Below, piece after piece: positions 35,094 through 45,790 of a stretch of 64,000 bases of DNA. Below the pieces are notes generated by a model, which had not been told where the DNA came from, searched no databases, and was given only the letters and a program-made list of their open reading frames with translations. The translations under genes and the position numbers were made by a program. This stretch comes from Rhizophagus irregularis (taxonomy: Eukaryota; Glomeromycota; Glomeromycetes; Glomerales; Glomeraceae). The stretch is from positions 2,124,001 to 2,188,000 of the forward strand of contig NC_089458.1 in the NCBI RefSeq assembly GCF_026210795.1, given 5' to 3'. Every line of letters starts with the position of its first letter. Position 1 is the stretch's first letter.

Positions 35094-35603
35094 ATAATAA
35101 ATAAATCTATTGTTTTTCCATTTATACTTTAAATATAAAAATAAACAAAAATTTTTTTTCTTAAACTGCAAACCAATTAGTTATTCCCTTCTGTCTTTCA
35201 TATTAACGATGTTATATATATAGCATGATTAATTTTATGTATGACAAAATTAAATCGGTGGATTACATAAGATCCCACATAATATTACTGAAATTTTACT
35301 AGTAAACTGACAAAAATTCATAATACATACCTCAATTGTCTTACATTGTTAAAAATTAATCCATCAATATTGTTTATGAAATATATCTCTTTTTCAGTTC
35401 AATTCAATTGTATACAGAATTAGCTTAAAAAATTGAAATAAAATTACATGATTAATATTAAATATAGACTTCTAGCACTATATTTAACAAATTATTAAGA
35501 CTAGTATTATAAATTTATAGATTACAAATTATCTACGGTATAATTAAAAAGAATATTTATTTACTTTGTATAATTTTGATATTAAATAATATGGCAATTT
35601 AAT
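35094..35603. other. AT-rich spacer, nothing recognised
   Basis: No coding frame, repeat or RNA motif could be supported here. Confidence 0.5.
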
Positions 35604-35631
35604 ATATTACAAGATAAGTGAAAGTTGATCA

Positions 35632-35714
35632 CCCTTGGCTCATTGGTTAGTCCATGAGTCTTCTTGTGAAGCCTGAGTATGGTGAGGTCGCAAGTTCAAT
35701 TCTGCCAATCACGG
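35632..35714 (+). promoter_or_regulatory. tRNA-like pol III promoter (A and B boxes) of the retroposon
   Basis: TGGCTCATTGG at about 35635-35645 fits the A box and AAGTTCAATTCTG at 35691-35703 fits a B box, at normal tRNA spacing. The sequence does not fold with a proper acceptor stem as far as I can see, so it is a SINE head and not a working tRNA gene. Confidence 0.7.
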
Positions 35715-36120
35715 AAATTAAAAGAATTTTACTGCAAATACTACTACCAATAGTGTGAAGATACAGGGATTAGTGTAGGCTGGACTGCATCATGGTGAAT
35801 TAGTATGTACCGGTCAGTGGCATATTTCAACAAAGGGTTATGGTGTCCTCCTAATGTCCTTTATAAAGCCATTGGAAAGCCTATTGTCCTATCTGGATGG
35901 TCACTTCTTGCATACCATCTGGGTGAGCTCTTGTCTTAGTGGTCACTCTATAATACCACTAAGGGTGTGGTAAACTTTACTGTAGAGGTTTACTACGCTA
36001 AATGGTCTTCATAAATGGTAAAGTCTCAAGTGCAATGTCTTAGCAGTAGTTTATCTTCTAATAGGTTTAGGCTGATTGGAGACGTTCGTAGGCTCACAGG
36101 TATATAAGGTTCTAAGGTGA

Positions 36121-36131
36121 GGTTCGATTCC
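36121..36131 (+). promoter_or_regulatory. Second, consensus B box inside the retroposon
   Basis: GGTTCGATTCC is an exact pol III B-box consensus, with TAGGCTCACAGG about 30 bp upstream as a weak A box. The junction 37935-37946 / 38199-38209 also gives TTGCTCAACGGTAGAAG, a third A-box-like phrase. This suggests the body is made from more than one tRNA-like module. Confidence 0.5.
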
Positions 36132-36269
36132 TCAGTGAATTTGACGTACTGGTAGGTGATTCTTGGGTAACTGGGTTGGTTACTTATAATAAAGGGATGA
36201 TCCCAGTACCCTTAGCAGCTTACTGTTCTGTAGTTACTGCTATATTACCGGAGGATTTACAACTATGAT

Positions 36270-37611
36270 TAGTGCTCCGAAAAAAATCTGATCTGATCTG
36301 GATCTGCAGATTTGATCCGAAGTCGAATCTGGTTCAGGTTTCAAAATTCTGATCGTAGATCGATCAGATTTAAAAAAAATCTGATCTGATTAATTTCGGA
36401 TCGGATCAGATCATAACACAAGAAAATCTGATCCGATCTGAACAGATTCAGATCAGATTTTTTTAAATAAAAAAAAAAAATTTTTTTTTTTTTAAAAAAC
36501 TTTTCCCTGGACGAACGGACGAAGCTGGACGACCAAGATTTAAAAGAACGAACTAGGTAAATTCGTTTCTTTTTTTTTGTTTTTTTTACTTGAGGGAATG
36601 TAATTAACGGTTCCCTTCTTTTTTAGTAGGAAGCCTAGACGAACGAAGCCTAATGACACGACCAGGATTTAAAAAAATGAACGAACTATGGTAAGTTCGT
36701 TCCTTTTTTTTATTTTTTATTTTTTATTTAAGGGAACGTAATTAACGTTCCCTTTCTTTTTTTTTAGGAAACCTGGACGTGAGACGAAGGAACGACCAGG
36801 ATTTAAGAGAACGAACTATGGTAAGTTCGTTTCTTTTATTTTATTTTATTTTTTTTACTTAAGGGAACGTAATTAACGTTCCTTTTCTTTTTTAGGAAAC
36901 CTGGACGTGAGACGAAGGAACGACCAGGGATTTAAGAAGAAAAACGAACTATGGTAAGTTTGTTTCTTTTATTTTATTTTATTTTTTTTTACTTAAGGGA
37001 ACGTAATTAACGTTCCTTTCTTTTTTTTTAGGAAACCTGGACGTGAGACGAAGGAACGACCAGGATTTTAAGAGAACGAACTATGGTAAGTTTGTTTCTT
37101 TTATTTTATTTTATTTTTTTTACTTAAGGAACGTAATTAACGTTCCCTTTCTTTTTTTAGGAAACTTGGACGTGAGACGAAGGAACGACCAGGATTTAAG
37201 AGAACGAACTATGGTAAGTTCAATTTCTTTTTTGTTTTTTTTTATACTTAAGGAAACATACTAATTAACGTTCCCTTTCTTTTTTTTAGGAAACCTGGAC
37301 GTGAGACGAAGCTGAACGACCAGGATTCAAAAAAAAGAACGAACTATGGTAAGTTCGTTTCTTTTTTTTGTTTTTTTTTATTTTTACTTAAGGGAACGTA
37401 ATTAACGTTTCCTTCCTTTTTTAGGATAAGGACCAGATCCGAACTAGATTCGGATCAGATTCAAATCGGATTCAAATGGATCCGAACTAGATTTGGATCA
37501 AATTGAACCAGATCTGATCAGATTCGGATCAGATCAGATCTATTAAAATAAAAATCAGATCGGATCAGATTTAAGCTGAATCCAGTCTGAACCGATCTGT
37601 TAGGAGCACTA
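36270..37611. mobile_element. Non-autonomous hAT element, TAGTGCTCC ends, 1,342 bp
   Basis: Ends TAGTGCTCC and GGAGCACTA are inverted, and the 8-bp duplication ACTATGAT is perfect at 36262-36269 and 37612-37619. Both subterminal regions (36277-36465, 37425-37600) are crowded with GATCTGATC / GATCAGATC / GGATCCGAAC phrases, candidate transposase binding sites. There is no transposase; the core is the exon-intron-like tandem array at 36486-37425. Confidence 0.92.
36486..37425 (+). repeat. Tandem array A: exon-intron-like units
   Basis: Six to seven units of roughly 120-135 bp. Each has a ~53-base block (GAAACCTGGACGTGAGACGA ... CGAACTATG) followed by GTAAGTTCG or a close variant, a T-rich tract, the near-palindrome GGGAACGTAATTAACGTTCCC, and a pyrimidine run ending TTTTTTAG. 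So every block is bounded by a strong 3' and 5' splice site. The block length (53) is not a multiple of three, so a spliced product would not keep one frame. Confidence 0.85.
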
Positions 37612-37946
37612 ACTATGATGGACTGGTATGGTAATCGTGGTCTGTAGTGGGCTTTGAGTGAGGCCATATTAGTAAACTTAGTATTGCAGTACCTCTAAGG
37701 TAACCATCATGGGAGGACTTCTAGATGTCTGCTCCGTTATATTTGCCGTATGTGGATGGTTGCTCATTTTTGACAGGCGCTAGTGGGTAGCATAACTGTG
37801 TCAAAAACCCTGCTACATTACGACCCATTCTTATGTGGGTATAAACTTGGGTTGTCTTCCCAGTGTGGTATATAAGGGTAGGGGGGATGAACATCCGGTT
37901 ACTTCTAAATAATTAGAGTAGGTTGCTTGGTTATCTGTTGCTCAAC

Positions 37947-38190
37947 TAAGGTTGCTTGTCTAAATCTCTTCAAAATCTTACGATTAGTTTCGTCAAAATT
38001 TTACTATAGATTTATTATAGTTTTGGTAGAGTTTCGGCAGTTTCGGCATTTATAATAAGTTTCGGCAGTTTCGCCTTTCTCCAAAGTTTCACCAGTTTTT
38101 TAATATAACTTTAATATAGTTTTGGCAGAATTTCGCTTTTCGGCGAAACGCCATCTTGCCTAAACCCCTAGGTTTCGGCAAGCAACCTTA
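37947..38190. mobile_element. hAT-type MITE, TAAGGTTGC family (244 bp)
   Basis: Ends TAAGGTTGCTTG and AAGCAACCTTA are inverted; the 8-bp duplication TGCTCAAC is at 37939-37946 and 38191-38198. The interior has repeated TTTCGGCAGTTTCGGC phrases. It is inserted in the tRNA-headed retroposon. Confidence 0.9.
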
Positions 38191-38316
38191 TGCTCAACGG
38201 TAGAAGTGTATTACTGCAACTGGTGTTGTAATGCTCCCTCCACGTAGCTTTAGTGAGCTGGCTATGCTGATGTCTCCTAAAACGCCAAAAAAAAAAAAAA
38301 ATATTACAAGATAAGT

Positions 38317-39287
38317 TTATATACCATAATTAATTCAATATAATATGAATTAAGAATGAGTAGATGATAGCATTTAAGAATAAAGTTTTTGTTATTATAT
38401 TTGCAAAAATATTATAAATAATTACTTAAAATTTTTTAATTTTAATATACTTATAAATTTCAATTTATTAAATATCATTTAATAGGTAAGTTTTTTGGTA
38501 ATATTGCTTAATTATTATAATTATTTCATTATAATTGTAATTTTATTAACATTATCCTTTAACTTCTTAAATTTTACTAATAAATTCATTTGAAGTTTAG
38601 GTATTATTATTTTTATTACTAATATATCAATAGAAATAAATAAATTAAAATTTCTTTCATTATTCTATATTAATATAATACAACTATTTAAGTGTAATTA
38701 ATTTGCTTTTTATTTTTTTTTAATATAACTGATAATAGTACTATTAGCATAAGATTTTATATATTATATATATAGGAGTGGAAGATTAAAATTTATAACA
38801 AATAAGGCTGTTTCAAATTAATAATTAGTTTAACGTCCTTTCTGGCCAAAAATTTTGAGAAGGGGAAGGGGATAATTTAAACAAACATGAAAATTAAACA
38901 TATTAAAAATTTCAGAAATTTTGGTAAAATCGGAAATTCTCAGTACTATTAAATTTTAGTAAAGAAGGGTGTGTTTTATAAAGCATATTTAAACGTATCA
39001 AACATATATGTTTAAATCACCTTTAAATTTTTCAAAAATAGAGGGAGGAGGACATTAAACTAAAGATTAAATTGGGATGGCCTAAATATTATATTAATAA
39101 ATATTACTGCCTTTAACAAGTTGTTAATTAAACAGAATTTTCATATCTATAGAAATAGTTAAATTTTGTATATATAAAAAATATTTTTGCTAAAATATAC
39201 TTAAAATAAACTTAAGATTTTATTTTATACTTAAAATATATTGAAATAGGCAAAAATTAAATATTATTTAAGTATAATTTAAGTATA
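38317..39287. other. AT-rich spacer, nothing recognised
   Basis: No gene seen. A block near 39210-39280 (ACTTAAAATATATTGAAATAGGCAAAA) is echoed just beyond the next element at about 40790-40835, so the flanks of that element may have arisen from a local duplication. Confidence 0.5.
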
Positions 39288-40753
39288 TCAGTCAGTGGAA
39301 ATGTCATTTCTCTTGCCGATCATTAATTAAAATAATTTTGTGTAACCATAATTGAATATATCACCACGTAGCTAAAAAAAGAAATTTTTAATACAATGCT
39401 TATACAAATTAAGTAAATTAATAGTTCATCATGTGTACTATAAATATTCGTCATCATTTCCTCTTTAGTAATATTTTTTTTTCTTTACATATTACAAGAA
39501 AGTTCGTCTCAAAAATGAAGTTTTCCTCAAAATGCAACTTAAAGGTGGGTATAAAATACAATTTAAATAATGCAAATATATGTAATTTTACGAGAAGAAA
39601 AAGATTTATTAAGTTAAAAAGGGCAGTTATTTAGGGAGATTTTGTGTAAACCGCAAAAAACCAATTTTTATAATAAAAAAAATTTTTCTTGATTTCAATA
39701 AAACTCTTAACAAAAGCTTTCTTAATCAGCAATTATTTCATTTTTAGGTATAATTTGGTGAAATGAACAACTTTTGTTAAGCTTAGAATAGTGATTATTA
39801 AGCTAGATTTTTTGTTATTTATAAATTTTGTTGAATTTTTTAATTATAGTGCTAATAAAAAAAATTTTTTTTTATTAAAATAATATTATTAGGTCTATTT
39901 GGGCGGTATAAATGAGGTTTAATCGCAAAAATAGTTAAATATTATGTTTTTATTTGTTTATTTAAATTAGACATTTAATGCTTAATTCTTAATATTATAG
40001 TAATCATGTAAATTATTATAACATTAAAAAAAACTTTAAAATTTTTAATTTTAGTTCGTTTAACAAGAAAATAAAACAAAAATTATTTATTCATAGAAAA
40101 ATTCTTATTGACTATTAGGTCTATTTACTTTGTTAAGTCATAAATACAAATAGTATAATATGAATAAGTAAAATATTTTTTTATATATATAAAAAGTATC
40201 TAAGTAGCGTCGAAATAAAAGATATTTATATATATAAAAATATCTAAAGTAGCGTCAAAATAAAAGATATTTATTGAATATTTAAAAAAAAATAAGCAAA
40301 AGAATAAGGTTAAATAAATTTTCTTAATTTTTATTAGTTTGTTGTATTAAAATAACCATATAATTGACTACTTTCTTTGGCCAGATGCAACCGAATAAAG
40401 TGAAGTTTTTGACTTTTAAAAGGTTTAAAAATATTTTTCAAACCTTGAACGAACATGTTTACTATTGTTGGAAAAAATGTTACATTGCATAAATATGGTG
40501 TTACCTTTGACCTGAAAATTTCAATTTTAATGTAATTTGGGCCAGCATTACGAATTCGGCCAGAATTAAGAAAATTTCGGCCAGAATTAAGATCTGAAAA
40601 TTGTCGATTTTAGCCATTTGTACCAACTTTGGCCAACCTTAAGTTTACATATATACTATATATCATATAGCCATACTGTCACAATAATTTATATTGAGAT
40701 ATCATAGTACAAAAAATCTCACTCTAATTTTTGGGAACATTTCCACTGACTGA
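39288..40753. mobile_element. Non-autonomous Tc1/mariner-like element, TCAGTCAGTGGAAATGT ends
   Basis: The 17-bp ends TCAGTCAGTGGAAATGT are perfect inverted repeats (39288-39304, and 40737-40753 on the other strand), each flanked by TA, the usual target of this superfamily. The 1.47-kb interior is AT-rich with no transposase. It includes a short duplication near 40180-40275 (AAAATATCTAAGTAGCGTCAAAATAAAAGATATTTA) and GGCCAGAATTAAG phrases near 40555-40590. Confidence 0.75.
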
Positions 40754-41206
40754 TATAATAATGTACTTAAAATATTCTTATTTTAAATATCCTTAAAATA
40801 TACTGAAATGGGCAAAATTTAAATGTAAATTAAATATATTTTAAGTATATATTAAATACAATTTAATTCTTTTTTTTTTTATTTATCTTTATAGGGATCG
40901 ATATTTAATTATGGTAAGAAGTTTACGTAATCATAAACATTAACCTCTAAAATACCCCACTCGACCAGCAAATGTTCCCGATGAGCTAAATACAATTTAA
41001 TTCAAATTTTGCGAAAATTCAATTTTCAGTATATTTTAAGTATAAAATAAGAAAATTAAGTATATTTTAAAGAAAATTAAATATATTTTAAATATATTTT
41101 AAGTAAAATTTTTTTTTATAGGGTATTAGTTATAGTTTTTATTTATCTACTATAATTTACTATAAAATACTTTAAATTAAACAGAACTCTAGAATTTTCT
41201 AATACA
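40754..41206. other. AT-rich spacer, no gene seen
   Basis: Contains repeated TTTTAAGTATATTTTAAATATA-like phrases; no coding frame. Confidence 0.5.
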
Positions 41207-41569
41207 AGTCATAAGTCACACTTTTGGGCAAACATGGCATAGTAGCCTTTATCTTTATTAATTATTTATCGAACTTTACAAATTTACAATTTAAGAAAAA
41301 GAAAATAAAATAAAAACTAACTAAAAACTGAACAAAGCTAAATAGTCTCCTAGAAAGAAATTAAAACTAAACAAAAATTCAAAAAGAAAAATCGCTAATA
41401 CTAACACTTCCTAGATCTTCCTCCTTGATATATTCCAACCAAAGTTAAAGCAACTATGCTATCAAAATAACGAATGACGTGCCCATTATTAAAATCAACA
41501 CTCCATCCTGCAAAAGCTGTTATTAAGTAGTACTGTTAGATGATCCATAAAACCTGAAATGTGATTAAA

Positions 41570-44500
41570 CTAAGATAATCCATACTGCATCGAGTTCTTC
41601 AACCAATTAGTTCTGAAATCACGTAAATCAACATGGATTAGAGGAGGTAAAGAAGAGTAAAATAAGTATGATGACTTAGGCAAACCTTTAGACCTTGAAG
41701 AATTTTTAAATTTTGAAGTAATGTTCATCACCTGTTTCCATAATCCTTTATCATAAAAACGCAGATTCCAAATTCGTTTACAGAATTTACTAATAAAATT
41801 GTTATGAATAGCGGCAATAACATTCAAAGCTGCAAGACAAGGCACATCTAAATCGGTGAAGGTTTCAATAAAAGCGGTGGGTAAGCAACCACAAATAAAG
41901 GCATAAGGGGGCTAACTTGTAGAAGAGAACATCCAACAAGGAAGGAAAGTGATTCTATCAATTTGACAAGAATAATCACGATTAGCATTGATGCCAGTTT
42001 TTTTGATTTTCACTAAAAGATGGTGCATATAAGAGTTGAGAATTAATTGCATTTTGCAGCGACGTTTCTTGCATATAAATAGATGCATGAAATCTTCAAG
42101 TTGGTCTTCACATGAGCGACAAGTGAAAATCTCAATATAAAGATCAGGCCGTGTCCGCTTAAGGAATTCTAAAGTAGGTAAATCTTCCAAAAAGAGCTGA
42201 AATTTCAACGTGTAATGCTTAGAAGCATTTGTCAAAGTGAAAGAGTCATCAAACTTAGGTTGAAACAGTAAGGAGTGCCAAGTGAGAGCCCAATCAACCA
42301 CGTATAGTGAGAAGTCCGTTAAAAGGGAAAGGAAACAGAAACGTGACAAAGTGAGTAAATCTTTCATGTACATCATTTGATGATACTACTTGAAGAGGTG
42401 TCTGGGATTGGATTCACAAACAATGCCATTGTAAACAAGGATAAAATCATGGACTGCAGCAAGATCTAGACGAGAAATTAAAACACTCTCATCAGAGGTA
42501 GTGTGTGCAGTATTGGCCAAAAAATCAGTAAATTGGAGTGGGCTTTGACTTTAAAGGGTAAAATAGAGAGATTCTTGTCTATAATTAGTTTTTGGATAAT
42601 TGCCCATAATTCAAAATTAGTAGTCTTGTAATACAGGCGAGAATTGGAGTAGGTAAGCACAGAACATTGCTTCAAGTCATTAATAGCAGTTTTGAGTCAG
42701 TATAGAGATGAACAACAGAATTTACAGGTGTAGTAGATAAAGCAGTATACAGAACAGCAACTTCAGCTCGAGAAGAAAAAGGTCAGTTACAAATAATACC
42801 ATATTTGTGAGTGGCAATAGAGTTGAGAAAACCAGAGTCTTTAACAATTTAAACCTAATTCCAACCTATGGAAACATCACTCGATCCTAAATTAATAAGA
42901 GATCTGTCAGTGTAAAACATGTAATGTGAATCAGAAAATAAAATAACGGGCGTTGAAGCAACAATATCATCAGCCGTAAATAAGGATGTTGCAGACGAAT
43001 CCAAATCAGTCATCAACGGAAGAGCAGAAGGATTAGTAGTAGAATAATCTGGAAAAATGTTAAAACAGTAAAAATACGAAGTAACTGAATCCATAATTTC
43101 AGCCCATAATACGGTAGATGCAATCTGAGTAGTATACTTCATAATAGAGGTCTTTTGAATAGAAAGAATCATCGATTGCAATAGAGGGATTGTACAAGAA
43201 TAGGCAACAAAATTGGTAGTGACAGATTTCTTTGAATATGAAAATTTATTTATATCCAAGAAACAGCTGGAGGCTGGAGCATAGTTTTAGAGTAATTAAA
43301 TCGCTAGGGCAAGATATGCAATTAGAGATCCAATGCACAATAGTGCAAGTAGAACAAACAGGTTGGAATTGGAGTTGTTTACTGAACAAGAGATGATCAT
43401 CAGCGTCTAAAGTAACAATCCAGTTTTTCTTATGGCCAACAAGAGGTGTACAAAGGGTAAGTTCTTTAGCAGCCAGACTGAAAGGCAACGTTGTCATATA
43501 TTGGTCTAATAAAAGATCAGGACAATTAGGAGAGGTAACATTGGCAGAAAGATCTTTATACCATTTAGAAATACGGGCGTTGCCAAGCTTCTGAACAGAA
43601 TGGGAGTATATGACAGATCAAAAAATTAAATGCGTCCCTTGCAGCGTAAGTAATTGAGACAGATAAAATAAACCATATTTACGAAGGCGCATTAAATTAG
43701 TTTTGAATACTTCAGGAGTGAAACATTGATATATAGGGGTGTGACCATAGGAATAAGTCATATCAGGCATAGAAGCAGAACCAGCACGTAAAAGGCGAAA
43801 GGAAGTAATCACCAGTGAAGCAATAGTACTAGCAATATAATCTTATTTGAATATAGTCAAAGTTGACTAACGAGACTAATCCAAAACCATTAAAGGAGAA
43901 ATGGAAATTAAAAAATAAAATTGAATAAAACGTAACCTATATATAAAAAGAGATTTCATAAAAAAAGAAGAATTCGCTAATAAAAATAAATTAGTAAAAT
44001 GACATTGTTGTTGATGCGAAAATAAGTTAATCAAACCTAAGGCTTGAGATAAATATAAGATAGCGTTAGGAGTAAAACGTGATAACTTAGCCTTGTGTTT
44101 GACCAAAGAACGAACAGAAGAGGTAGCCACTGAATATTTAGCTTCAAAAAGATGCGTAACTTGCATTCAATAATCCAATTTAGGAATCAAAACAGTATTA
44201 TGAAGATAAACCACTTGTTGAGAGGTCAGCTTTGCAGGACGGAAAATAGTTGAAAAGGAATTACATTCTTGTTTAAATTGTTTCTAAATAAAGGAGCGGG
44301 AATCATTGATATTAAACCAAACACCTAAAAACTGAAAAGACGAAGACATAGGAATAGGAGTGACAGTAATTAATCTAACATTGTTAAGTAAAGATGTTGT
44401 GAGGTCAAAAGTGATTGCAGCTAAATCCTGAACAGTAGAGATAGCATTAGTAGCCAAAACATATTTTTTATAATTGGCAGAAGTATTGTTGATGTAATAA

Positions 44501-45040
44501 AATTCTTCAGTAATTGACAACATATATTCTATTCCTTGTTTCATTGAGAAAATTAAAGTGGAATCGTCCATGAATACCAAATTATTAATTGATAAATCAT
44601 CAAAAAAAGATGAAAAGAATCAGGAGCACTAGGGAAAACCAAGTAATAAGGGTCCAAAATCTCTTTCTTTAAGGCTGTAAGTAAAGGATCTATATAAATG
44701 CAACATAAAAGGGGAGAAATAATCTCGCCTTAGTCTATACCAATGTGGATTCTATAAGGAGAAGTAGGACCATGTGCAGTAATGACATGATTAGAATGTG
44801 TCATAAATAGTGATAATACAGTATAAATTGTATGACATTGCTTGGCAAGTGAAGACGCTAAAGAGCGAAACGCAACATATTAAGATCCACTGAATCAAAG
44901 GCTTTTAAAATGTTCTGAGATAAAATCCACAATGATTGCTTAGTGACCACAGAATTATGTATAATAGATTCAAGTATAATAATGGGATCTTTACAAGAAC
45001 CTCCAGGTAGTCCTGCAAAATTTCCATCTTAAAGAACGTT
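41570..45040 (-). pseudogene. Copy 3 ORF2, C-terminal half: RT core, RNase H, zinc tail
   Basis: Recognisable pieces in order on the minus strand: GNFAGLPGGS (about 45000-45030), FDSVDLNML (about 44880-44900), a VFMDDSTLIFS catalytic box near 44545-44575, the ITEEFYYINN region, then an RNase H with FYTDRSL near 42905-42925, and a cysteine-bearing tail (ETFTCRSCEDQ type near 42110-42130) equivalent to the CPQC...TC motif of copies 1 and 2. At least eight frame changes or stops. Not functional. Confidence 0.8.
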
Positions 45041-45790
45041 ATGAGAAGTAGAGTTCCAAATAGATCAGGTCAGATCAGGTAAAGCTCTAAATGGTCCGGA
45101 TTGGTCCAGATTAAAGGGTAATCCGGGACCAGACCAAAAAATTATTTCATTTCGGTCCGATCCGGGTTATATTAAAAAGATAATCCAGGACCAGACCGGA
45201 CTGGACCAAAATAACTGGTCCAGTCCAGTCCGGTTCTTTAAATAAAGATTAAATATTAGAAAAATTCTTACGAACTTTTCTTAATATTATCTATTTTTTT
45301 TTTAATGTACAATTTTAAACATAATTTAATTTATTATTTACTAAAAAAGTTCGTTTTTATGTCATTTTTTTTTAATTATTATATTACTTTCTTAATTATT
45401 TATTAAATTTGAAATTATTTAATATTTACAGTCTAAGGTTGCCTGCCGAAACTGAAACCGAAATCCGGAATGCTTTCCGAAATTGCCGAAACTATTATTA
45501 AGCAAAAAAAGAAACATTGAAAGGTTTCGATAAAAAAATTAATCATAAATAAAACTCCCATTACCTATATTTTCATCCAGCAACCCTATGAAAAGAAATG
45601 GAAAATGTTAGTAACGGTTCTTAAAAAAATAACGAATCCCCTCCCTCTCAGTTCCTCTTTACCTCATTTCAGTTTTTTCGTCCGGAAAATCTACAAAAAA
45701 GCAAAAATAATAAATTAGTTAAAATTTAAAAAAAACATTAAAAATATAACGAAGTCACTATACCTCGCTCAATTTCAAAAGTCCGGTCGT

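Larger units (their letters stand above)
35620..38300 (+). mobile_element. tRNA-headed retroposon (long SINE), split by two hAT elements
   Basis: The 16-bp duplication ATATTACAAGATAAGT flanks it (35604-35619 and 38301-38316), and the right end is an A-run (38287-38300), as expected for LINE-driven retroposition. Without the two inserted hAT elements and their duplicated targets it is 1,079 bp: 35620-36269, 37620-37946 and 38199-38300. The head is tRNA-like with A and B boxes; further tRNA-like pieces lie inside. No open reading frame. Which LINE mobilised it is unknown. Confidence 0.85.

Noticed and set aside
35632-35714. A functional tRNA gene
   Set aside because: A and B boxes are present but I could not pair an acceptor stem, and the segment is the 5' end of a retroposon with an A-tail and duplicated target.
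37043-37264. 73-codon plus-strand frame with a repeated RRRNDQD motif
   Set aside because: Repetition only reflects array A units read through their spacers; the frame is lost in neighbouring units.
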